Origin: an uncultured Mycoplasma sp.
GTDB taxonomy: Bacteria > Bacillota_I > Bacilli_A > RF39 > UBA660
DNA length: 5,080 bases
Reading direction: 5' to 3'
Assembly (NCBI GenBank): GCA_947388575.1
Contig: CANDSI010000100.1
Coordinates: forward strand, 1-5,080
Numbering within the stretch: position 1 is the first letter of the stretch; each line of letters starts with the position of its first letter. Positions 1 to 5,080 of the stretch are shown here, in pieces. The position numbers and the translations under genes were made by a program. The notes beneath the pieces are model-generated. The model saw only the letters and a list, made by a program, of their open reading frames with translations, ran no database searches and was not told where the DNA came from.

Positions 1-567
1 TTAAATGAAGAAACATTTCTATTAGACGAAAATAATGAATTAATTACTAAAGAATATACTACTGGTGAGATATGCATTCGTGGTACCGCGGTAGGTTTAG
101 GCTATTACAATAATAATGAAGAAACATCTAAAAGATTTGTTAATAATCCTTTAGAAAAAAGATATCCTGAAATAATATATCGTACTGGTGATTTAGGAAA
201 ATATGATAGCAATAATGATTTATATTTTACTGGCCGTAAAGATTTCCAAATCAAATATATGGGACATAGAATTGAACTTGAAGAAATAGAACGTGCGATA
301 AATAAACTTGAATGTATCGAAAGAAGTTGTTGTATATTTGATGAAGAAAAGCAAAAATTATATTGTTTTTACATAGGAGATGTTGACAAAAAAACAATAT
401 ATGAGAAATTAAAAAATACTTTACCTATTTATATGATTCCAAATATATTTAGAAGTATTTTAAAATTCCCTTTAAATAAAAATGGTAAAATTGACCGCAA
501 ACAACTATTACAAGAAGAATTAGAAAAGAAATTAGGAAGTGATACTCATGATAGAAAAAGAGTTTAA
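1..567 (+). CDS. DltA-like amino-acid adenylating enzyme (AMP-binding ligase), C-terminal part; 5' end outside window
   Basis: The reading frame is open from the first base and gives 188 residues before TAA. It is the C-terminal third of an ANL-superfamily adenylating enzyme, the kind that activates an acid with ATP and transfers it to a carrier-protein thiol. Core motifs appear in order: GEICIRG (residues 22-28, A5/A6 region), YRTGDL (60-65, A7), GRKDFQIK followed by GHRIELEEIE (78-97, A8 hinge), and NGKIDR (161-166, A10), whose Lys163 is the expected catalytic lysine of the mobile C-domain. The DFQIK hinge and the short tail after A10 resemble DltA, the D-alanine:carrier-protein ligase, although NRPS A domains share these motifs. 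The substrate pocket lies upstream of the window, so specificity cannot be read. The Met at 259 is internal and is not the start. The neighbouring carrier protein at 1742 is the obvious acceptor. The last 20 bases overlap the next gene. Confidence 0.93.
   Translation, partial: LNEETFLLDENNELITKEYTTGEICIRGTAVGLGYYNNNEETSKRFVNNPLEKRYPEIIYRTGDLGKYDSNNDLYFTGRKDFQIKYMGHRIELEEIERAINKLECIERSCCIFDEEKQKLYCFYIGDVDKKTIYEKLKNTLPIYMIPNIFRSILKFPLNKNGKIDRKQLLQEELEKKLGSDTHDRKRV
534..539 (+). promoter_or_regulatory. Ribosome binding site that fixes the decarboxylase start at 548
   Basis: AGGAAG lies inside the end of the adenylation gene, with 8 bases between it and ATG 548. This is near-ideal spacing. The in-frame GTG at 539 overlaps the last base of the site, so it cannot be the start served by it. 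This favours ATG 548 over the longer reading. Confidence 0.72.
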
Positions 568-1726
568 TTATTTAGTAACAAATTACCAAACCCCATTTTA
601 TTTTTTTGATATGGGGTCTTTAAAAGAACGAATAGAATATTTAAGAGCTAAACTCCCAAAGAAAGTAAAACTGTGTTATGCTATTAAAGCTAATTCCTTT
701 ATTTTAAAAGATATCGAAGATTTAATAGACCGCTATGAAGTTTGTTCTTTTGGCGAATATCATATTTGTGACTCTTCAAAAATTAATAAAGAAAAAATAG
801 TTTTATCAGGAGTTTACAAAGAAGAAAAAGACCTCAGATATTTATTTCAAAATAATGTATCAATTGGTATATATACTATTGAATCGTGGGGGCAATACAA
901 TTTATTAAAAAATCTAACTAATGAATTTAAAAAGAACATTAAAGTTTTATTACGTCTTACAAGTGGTAACCAATTTGGAATGGATAAAAGTATTATTCAT
1001 AACATATTTAAAGATTTAAAAAATAGTCCTTATATAAAAATAATAGGTTTACAATTTTTTTCTACCACCCAAAAACGTTCTATCAAAAGATTAAATAAAG
1101 AATTAGAAGAAGTGTTAGATTTCTTTAATGAACTTAATGAAGAATATAATGCTAATTTAGAGGAAATAGAATTTGGTCCTGGTTTATCTGCTACATATTT
1201 TATAGATGAAGAATATAATGAAGAAGAATATTTACAAGAATTTTCTAAACTTTTAGAAAGTATTCCCTCTTCTATTAATATTACTTTAGAATTAGGTAGA
1301 AGTATCGCTTATACATGTGGTTCTTACATTACAAAAGTAGTAGATACTAAAACTAATAAAAAAGAAAACTATGCAATAGTTGATGGAGGTATTCATCACT
1401 TAGTATATTATGGTAGTTCTCTCGCAATGAGAATTCCTGAAATAATTTTATTTCAAAATAAAAAAGAATCTAATAATGTAGAAAATTGGAATATATGTGG
1501 TTCTTTATGTACTATAAATGATATTTTAGTAAAAGAGTTACCCCTTAGTGATTTAAAAATTAATGATTATTTAATATTTAAAAAAGTTGGAGCTTATTCT
1601 GTAACTGAAGGTATTTCTCTATTTCTAAGTCATGATTTACCTGGTATAATAAAAAAGGATTTAAATGGAAATTATCATTTAATACGAAATAATGAAGCTA
1701 CTTATCCATTTAATACGCCAAACTAG
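548..1726 (+). CDS. Fold-type III PLP-dependent decarboxylase-like enzyme (DapDC/ODC family), probably acting on the operon's acyl cargo
   Basis: A 392-residue protein, the usual length for the diaminopimelate/ornithine decarboxylase family (alpha/beta barrel plus beta domain). Visible motifs are YAIKAN with the PLP-Schiff-base Lys47, SFGE (67-70), QFGM (142-145), a phosphate loop FGPGL (209-213, usually GGGLG), ELGR (248-251, usually EPGR), VDGGIHH (278-284), CTIND (321-325, equivalent to the C-x-x-x-D substrate/catalytic motif) and GAYS (348-351). At 167-175 the family's G-x-H-x-H-x-G-S-Q segment is replaced by GLQFFSTTQ, so the histidine that normally stacks on the PLP ring is absent. It sits between a DltA-like ligase and a carrier protein. 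That position suggests work on the carrier-loaded or to-be-loaded amino acid, as BtrK does with glutamyl-BtrI in butirosin biosynthesis. A housekeeping LysA or SpeC role is less likely because of the diverged motifs and the operon. Racemase activity is a weaker alternative. A GTG at 539 would add three residues but is disfavoured by the ribosome site. Confidence 0.87.
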   Translation: MIEKEFNYLVTNYQTPFYFFDMGSLKERIEYLRAKLPKKVKLCYAIKANSFILKDIEDLIDRYEVCSFGEYHICDSSKINKEKIVLSGVYKEEKDLRYLFQNNVSIGIYTIESWGQYNLLKNLTNEFKKNIKVLLRLTSGNQFGMDKSIIHNIFKDLKNSPYIKIIGLQFFSTTQKRSIKRLNKELEEVLDFFNELNEEYNANLEEIEFGPGLSATYFIDEEYNEEEYLQEFSKLLESIPSSINITLELGRSIAYTCGSYITKVVDTKTNKKENYAIVDGGIHHLVYYGSSLAMRIPEIILFQNKKESNNVENWNICGSLCTINDILVKELPLSDLKINDYLIFKKVGAYSVTEGISLFLSHDLPGIIKKDLNGNYHLIRNNEATYPFNTPN

Positions 1727-1738
1727 AAAGGAAGTGAT
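1725..1738 (+). promoter_or_regulatory. Extended ribosome binding site of the carrier-protein gene
   Basis: AGAAAGGAAGTGAT matches 13 of 14 bases of the full anti-Shine-Dalgarno complement AGAAAGGAGGTGAT. It begins inside the TAG stop of the decarboxylase, and its GGAAG core is 7 bases from ATG 1742. Such long pairing suggests strong translation of the carrier protein compared with the genes around it. Confidence 0.75.
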
Positions 1739-1741
1739 ATT

Positions 1742-1972
1742 ATGGAACGTTTAATAGAAATTTTAAGTGATTTAAATCCCGATGTAGATTATAAAACATG
1801 TACTGATTTAATAGATGGTCATTATTTAGATTCATTATCTATTCTATCATTAATCGCTGAATTAGAGGATGAATTTGATGTAGTAATACCAACTGTTGAA
1901 ATTATCCCTAATAATTTTAATTCTGCTGAAGCTATGTGGAAAATGATTAATCGCTTACAAGAGGAGGAATAA
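1742..1972 (+). CDS. DltC-like acyl/peptidyl carrier protein
   Basis: A 76-residue acidic protein with the four-helix carrier-protein pattern. The phosphopantetheine attachment site is the D-S-L motif in HYLDSLSILSL, giving Ser31 at the start of helix 2. The following ELEDEFDVVIP segment (residues 40-50) and the later NNFNS stretch (57-61) parallel DltC (ELENxFxIxIP, then a W/F-N-T/S motif). This makes it closer to the D-alanyl carrier than to fatty-acid ACP. It should be apo when translated and be converted to holo form by the AcpS at the operon's end. It would carry the acid activated by the adenylating enzyme, possibly present it to the PLP enzyme, and deliver it to the MBOAT at the cytoplasmic face of the membrane. 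In dlt operons the carrier gene follows dltB. Here it precedes the MBOAT gene and ends only 2 bases before it. Confidence 0.93.
   Translation: MERLIEILSDLNPDVDYKTCTDLIDGHYLDSLSILSLIAELEDEFDVVIPTVEIIPNNFNSAEAMWKMINRLQEEE
1962..1967 (+). promoter_or_regulatory. Ribosome binding site for the GTG start of the MBOAT gene
   Basis: A perfect AGGAGG lies within the last codons of the carrier gene, 7 bases before GTG 1975. It supports the non-ATG start. The other GTG nearby (1973) is in a different frame. Confidence 0.8.
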
Positions 1973-1974
1973 GT

Positions 1975-3567
1975 GTGAAATCATATTATTCTCTCTCTTA
2001 CTTTTTAGTATTTATTCCTTTATTAATAATTATTTATAGTATAACCCCTAAGAAAAAAAGATGGTTTATCTTACTAATCGCAAGTTTAATATTTTCTTAT
2101 CTTTTAAGTGGCAAACTTATAGTTTATCTCATAAGTTCTATAATAGTAGTTTATTTAAGTGGCTTATGGTTAAAAAAAATTAATGATAAATGTGATAAAG
2201 CTACTGAAAATATAGATAAAGAAGAAAAGAAAAGAATTAAAGCTAAATATAACGGGAAAAAGAAATTAATATTAATAGGAAGTATTCTAATTCATGTCGG
2301 AATATTAATATTTCTAAAATATTCAGGATTTTTTGCTACTAACATAAATACTTTATTTGAGGCACTAAATATCAATATCCACTTACCTATTCCAAAGTTT
2401 TTATTACCAATTGGAATATCTTTTTATACTCTGCAAGCTATATCATATAGTATTGATGTATATCGTGGACTTATACCAACTGAAAAACATTTAGGAAAAG
2501 TAGCATTATATATGTCATTTTTTCCACAAATAATGGAAGGACCAATATGTAGATATAATGAAACTGCTGATAGTTTATATGAAGGAAAATCTATAACTTA
2601 TCATAATTTTACTTTTGGTATTCAAAGAATAATGTATGGTATTTTAAAAAAATGTGTTATCGCTGATAGATTAAATCCTTTAATAACAAATATTTTTACT
2701 AATTATAATGAGTTTAATGGTGGCATAATTCTTTTAGGAGCCATCGCCTACACTATTCAACTATATATGGAATTTTCAGGAACAATGGATATAGTTATTG
2801 GAACATCTGAAATCTTTGGTATTAAATTAACCGAAAACTTTCAAAGACCTTTTGCATCCCCTACTATTTCTGAATTCTGGAAAAGATGGCATATAACATT
2901 AGGTTCTTGGTTTAAAGATTATATCTTCTATCCTATATCTACATCAAAACCATTTCGAAAATTAACACTAGTATTACGTAAAAAACTAGGAAATTATTAT
3001 GGCCCAGTTTTAGCAGGAGTAACTGCTCTTTTTACAGTCTGGTTATTAAATGGATTCTGGCATGGTGTTGGTTGGCAATATATTCTATTTGGTTTATATC
3101 ATTTCTGCTTAATATTAATAGGAAGTTTAATATCTCCATTAATAAAGGAAATAACTGATAAACTTCATATCAATCGTAGTTCTAAAGTATATCATTTTAT
3201 TCAAATTATAAAAGTATGTATTTTAGTATTTATCGGTGAACTTATTTTCCGTGCTGAAGGATTACAAGCATGTCTTAGTATGTTACAAAGTTTATTTACT
3301 AACTTTTCTTTAAGTTCTTTTAAAGATTTAAGTTTCTTAAAATTAGGTATAGATTGTGCTGATTATATTATTGTTGGCGTAACTTTAATAATAATCTTTA
3401 TCATAAGTCATTTAGAAGAAAAAAATATAAATGTGAGAGTTTTAATTACCAAACAAAACATTATTTTAAGATGGGCTATATATTATGCATTTATTTTATT
3501 TATTATTATTTTTGGAGCATATGGTCATGGATATATCCCAGTAGACCCTATATATGCACAATTTTAG
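1975..3567 (+). CDS. MBOAT-family membrane O-acyltransferase (DltB/AlgI type) with C-terminal acyl-shuttle tail
   Basis: A 530-residue multi-pass membrane protein starting at GTG with hydrophobic segments throughout and a charged loop at residues 67-98. MBOAT signatures are LPIGISFYTLQ...SYSIDVYRG (144-165), FPQIMEGPI (183-191), SEFWKRWHITLGSWFKDY (299-316, conserved His306) and LLNGFWHG (357-364), whose His363 is the expected catalytic histidine. The family moves an acyl group from a cytosolic thioester through the membrane for transfer to a polysaccharide or teichoic acid. The protein ends in PIYAQF, matching the C-terminal hexapeptide (canonically F-x-Y-x-x-F) shown in Dlt-type systems to receive the acyl group on its tyrosine, here Tyr527. 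In S. aureus and S. thermophilus this motif sits on the microprotein DltX. Here it is fused to the MBOAT, as known for other envelope acylation systems. The donor should be the adjacent carrier protein and the next acceptor the SGNH protein encoded 10 bases downstream. Confidence 0.95.
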   Translation: MKSYYSLSYFLVFIPLLIIIYSITPKKKRWFILLIASLIFSYLLSGKLIVYLISSIIVVYLSGLWLKKINDKCDKATENIDKEEKKRIKAKYNGKKKLILIGSILIHVGILIFLKYSGFFATNINTLFEALNINIHLPIPKFLLPIGISFYTLQAISYSIDVYRGLIPTEKHLGKVALYMSFFPQIMEGPICRYNETADSLYEGKSITYHNFTFGIQRIMYGILKKCVIADRLNPLITNIFTNYNEFNGGIILLGAIAYTIQLYMEFSGTMDIVIGTSEIFGIKLTENFQRPFASPTISEFWKRWHITLGSWFKDYIFYPISTSKPFRKLTLVLRKKLGNYYGPVLAGVTALFTVWLLNGFWHGVGWQYILFGLYHFCLILIGSLISPLIKEITDKLHINRSSKVYHFIQIIKVCILVFIGELIFRAEGLQACLSMLQSLFTNFSLSSFKDLSFLKLGIDCADYIIVGVTLIIIFIISHLEEKNINVRVLITKQNIILRWAIYYAFILFIIIFGAYGHGYIPVDPIYAQF

Positions 3568-3571
3568 GAGG
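3566..3571 (+). promoter_or_regulatory. Ribosome binding site of the SGNH gene, overlapping the MBOAT stop
   Basis: AGGAGG shares its first two bases with the TAG stop of the MBOAT gene and is 6 bases from ATG 3578. A ribosome terminating on the MBOAT gene would cover this site, suggesting linked translation of the two membrane partners. Confidence 0.75.
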
Positions 3572-3577
3572 TAGAAA

Positions 3578-4534
3578 ATGAATACAATAATTAAAAACAT
3601 TACAAAAGTATTTTTATTTCTCATAATTTTATGTTTTCTTCTACTTATAGCCTCTTATATTTTTGAACCCAAAACTAATAATAAAGAAGCTGGTATGCGT
3701 GATGTCAGATTAAATGCTATCTTAGGTGAAAAAGATAATACTTTAGACGTTTTATTTTTAGGTGATAGTGAAGTGTTCTCAAGCATTTCTCCTATGGAAA
3801 TATATAATAAACATGGGTTTACATCTTTTGTTCTTGGTAGTGCAGCTCAACAATTACATTATACAAAATATTTACTATCAAGAACTTTAAAAAAGCAAAA
3901 ACCCAAAGTTGTTATTTTAGAAACAAATGCTATATATCGTAAAATTGAACCAACTGGACCTATATTTCGCAAACTTCAAAATTGGTTTTCCATATTTGAA
4001 TATCATAATCGCTGGAAATCTCTTAATTTCCGTGATTTAAATTTAAGTTTTAATTATGAATATAATAGTGAGTTTAAAGGTTACACTTACAAACCAGGTA
4101 TAAAAGGTTTAAAAAGTTGGAATTATATGAACCCTACTACTGAGTCTAAAGAAATAGAAAACTTAAATAAAAAGTTTTTATTATCCATGATTGAACTATG
4201 TAATGAATTTGATATAAAATTTATCTTACTAAGTACCCCTAGTACTAAAAATTGGAATTATACTAAACATATGGGAATAAAAGAATTTGCGAGTGAACAT
4301 AACATTACCTATATTGATTTAAACTTAATGAAAAATGAAGTACCAATAGACTGGGAAAAAGACACTTGTGATGAAGGAGACCATTTAAATTATTATGGTG
4401 CAGTTAAAGTATCAAACTTTATTGGTGATTATTTAGCAAATAATTATAAACTAGAAAATAAAAAAGATAAACCAAAATACAAAAGTTGGAATGAAGCTTT
4501 ACCAAGATATTTCAAAGCTGTAGGTAAATTCTAA
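3578..4534 (+). CDS. Membrane-anchored SGNH-family transferase, DltD-like partner of the MBOAT
   Basis: A 318-residue protein with one N-terminal membrane segment (about residues 9-29). It is preceded by few charged residues and shows no clear signal-peptidase site, so the body is probably anchored outside the membrane. SGNH blocks are visible: LFLGDSEVFSS (59-69) with nucleophile Ser64, GSAAQ (87-91, Gly block), ETNAIY (115-120, Asn block), and DEGDHLNYYGA (265-275) with His269 and acidic residues 265, 266 and 268 available to complete the triad. This fold and topology match proteins paired with MBOATs, such as DltD, which take the acyl group onto the serine and pass it to the final polymer. 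Sequence detail outside the blocks does not tell the acceptor. Lipoteichoic acid, wall teichoic acid, capsule or exopolysaccharide are all possible. Deacylase activity is the main alternative. The stop overlaps the next start by one base. Confidence 0.9.
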   Translation: MNTIIKNITKVFLFLIILCFLLLIASYIFEPKTNNKEAGMRDVRLNAILGEKDNTLDVLFLGDSEVFSSISPMEIYNKHGFTSFVLGSAAQQLHYTKYLLSRTLKKQKPKVVILETNAIYRKIEPTGPIFRKLQNWFSIFEYHNRWKSLNFRDLNLSFNYEYNSEFKGYTYKPGIKGLKSWNYMNPTTESKEIENLNKKFLLSMIELCNEFDIKFILLSTPSTKNWNYTKHMGIKEFASEHNITYIDLNLMKNEVPIDWEKDTCDEGDHLNYYGAVKVSNFIGDYLANNYKLENKKDKPKYKSWNEALPRYFKAVGKF

Positions 4535-4863
4535 TGGAAATATTGGGAATCGGCATTGATTTAGTAGATATATCTAAATTAAATGAAAAGCTTGCCAAAA
4601 GATTTTTAACTCCAAAAGAGTTAGAAATATATAACAATTTACAAGGAAAAAGAAAACTTGAATTTTTTGGTGGTAGATTAGCTGCTAAAGAAGCTATATT
4701 TAAAGCATTACCAGATAATGATTTGCACTTTTCAGAATTAGAAGTTTTATATGACAATTTCTATAAACCTATATGTCATTATAGTAATTATATAATTCAT
4801 GTAAGTATAACTCATGAAGATAATAAAGCCCTAGCTTTTGCAATAGTAGAAAAAAATCATTAG
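4534..4863 (+). CDS. acpS: Holo-[acyl-carrier-protein] synthase (AcpS-type phosphopantetheinyl transferase)
   Basis: A 109-residue protein, slightly shorter than typical AcpS (about 115-125). It has the family's motifs: GIGIDLVDI (residues 5-13) with the Mg-binding Asp9, FLTPKE (24-29), GGRLAAKEAIFKA (46-58) with the metal ligand Glu53 and Lys52, and HVSITHEDNKALAFAIVE (89-106) for the C-terminal strand. It transfers 4'-phosphopantetheine from CoA to a carrier-protein serine, most simply Ser31 of the carrier encoded at 1742. The start codon overlaps the preceding stop as TAATG, and only a weak AGG (4522-4524) lies upstream, so expression probably depends on translational coupling. Whether it is the cell's only AcpS or a dedicated second copy cannot be seen here. 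An AcpS in a dlt-like operon is not part of the classical dltXABCD set. The minus-strand open frame across this gene is a shadow. Confidence 0.94.
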   Translation: MEILGIGIDLVDISKLNEKLAKRFLTPKELEIYNNLQGKRKLEFFGGRLAAKEAIFKALPDNDLHFSELEVLYDNFYKPICHYSNYIIHVSITHEDNKALAFAIVEKNH

Positions 4864-4888
4864 TGATTATCTAATGGTTTTTATTTTT
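4852..4888. terminator. Bidirectional intrinsic terminator between convergent genes
   Basis: Arms 4852-4863 (AAAAATCATTAG) and 4871-4882 (CTAATGGTTTTT) pair over 12 positions with a single T-G wobble around a 7-base loop. On the plus strand a T-rich run continues to 4888. On the minus strand the A run at 4851-4856 becomes a T tract. The left arm contains the AcpS stop codon, and the right arm covers two bases of the cupin stop codon. The GC content of the stem is low, so efficiency is uncertain, but the placement between two stops is right. Confidence 0.75.
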
Positions 4889-5080
4889 CAATAATTTTAT
4901 GTTGCAAAGGACTCCAAGCTGGTGTGCAGGCCATAGAAACTTTACAATAATCAGTCTCCCAATAATATAATTCTTTAGGATTAATTAAAATAGAATCTCC
5001 CACTGCTAAATTAACAATTTCATTTTCAATATAAATAGTACATTTTCCTTCTATTACATAAATGAGTTCTTTACTTACTT
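4881..5080 (-). CDS. Cupin-domain protein, C-terminal part; 5' end outside window
   Basis: On the minus strand the frame is open from the window edge to TAA at 4883-4881, giving the last 65 residues. It has no start codon in the window. The pattern ELIYVIEGKCTIYIEN, then LAVGDSILINPKELYYWE, then ACTPAWSP is typical of a single-domain cupin beta barrel: the end of motif 1 (E-x-x-x-x-x-x-G) and the G-D-x-x-x-x-P turn leading to motif 2. The motif 2 histidine position appears to hold Tyr/Trp (LYYWE), so this half contributes no obvious metal ligand. Small cupins act as sugar epimerases, dioxygenases or ligand sensors, and this fragment does not decide which. It converges on the acylation operon and is transcribed independently, so no functional link is implied. 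Confidence 0.85.
   Translation of the reverse strand, partial: VSKELIYVIEGKCTIYIENEIVNLAVGDSILINPKELYYWETDYCKVSMACTPAWSPLQHKIIEK

Noticed and set aside
259..567. A separate 102-residue protein starting at Met 259
   Set aside because: The same frame is open from base 1 and carries adenylation motifs A5 to A8 upstream of and across this Met, which sits inside the A8 hinge. It is an internal methionine of a longer gene.
1..567. End of a multidomain NRPS module
   Set aside because: The protein stops soon after motif A10 with no fused carrier or condensation domain, and the carrier is a separate small protein, as in Dlt systems.
548..1726. Housekeeping LysA (diaminopimelate decarboxylase) or alanine racemase
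   Set aside because: The YAIKAN, C-x-x-x-D and GAY motifs place it with decarboxylases rather than Alr. The lost stacking histidine and the location between ligase and carrier genes argue against ordinary lysine biosynthesis. Not excluded without alignment.
4512..4757. Minus-strand open frame of 81 codons opposite the AcpS gene
   Set aside because: It lies antisense to a clearly conserved AcpS, shows no recognisable domain and has no convincing ribosome site, so it is a shadow of the real gene.
4864..4880. Promoter or regulatory site between AcpS and the cupin gene
   Set aside because: The two genes converge and the 17-base gap is taken up by the terminator loop and right arm, leaving no room for a promoter.
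1..5080. CRISPR arrays, tRNA or rRNA genes, insertion sequences, attachment sites
   Set aside because: Coding sequence fills nearly the whole window. I saw no spaced direct repeats, terminal inverted repeats, transposase motifs or structured RNA genes. The AT-rich runs are ordinary for this base composition.

Overview
The window is strongly AT-rich, with A/T-ending codons throughout, Shine-Dalgarno-type ribosome sites (AGGAGG and variants), and short or overlapping gene junctions. This fits a low-GC Gram-positive bacterium of the Firmicutes, such as a Clostridia or Erysipelotrichia member. I cannot name a genus. Trp is encoded by TGG and all seven visible stops are TAA or TAG, so nothing points to an alternative genetic code.

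Positions 1-4863 hold one tightly packed plus-strand operon whose 5' end lies outside the window. In order it encodes: the C-terminal part of a DltA-like amino-acid adenylating enzyme (1-567), a fold-type III PLP-dependent decarboxylase-like enzyme (548-1726), a DltC-like acyl carrier protein (1742-1972), a DltB/AlgI-type membrane-bound O-acyltransferase (MBOAT) (1975-3567), a membrane-anchored SGNH-type transferase analogous to DltD (3578-4534), and a holo-ACP synthase (4534-4863). Junctions are overlaps or gaps of 2 to 15 bases, each with its own ribosome site except the last, which is coupled through TAATG. A hairpin with T tracts on both sides (4852-4888) ends the operon. It also ends a convergent minus-strand gene, a cupin protein whose C-terminal 65 residues occupy 4881-5080.

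The operon reads as a self-contained machine for acylating a cell-envelope polymer, built on the Dlt plan but with two additions. AcpS would put the phosphopantetheine arm on Ser31 of the carrier protein. The adenylating enzyme would load an amino acid or amino-acid-derived acid. The MBOAT would move the acyl group across the membrane onto Tyr527 of its own C-terminal PIYAQF tail. The SGNH protein would take it on Ser64 and pass it to an extracytoplasmic acceptor. The unexpected member is the PLP enzyme: the acyl cargo may be a decarboxylated amino acid, for example a GABA- or beta-alanine-type group, instead of D-alanine. The order of loading and decarboxylation, the cargo and the acceptor are all inference.
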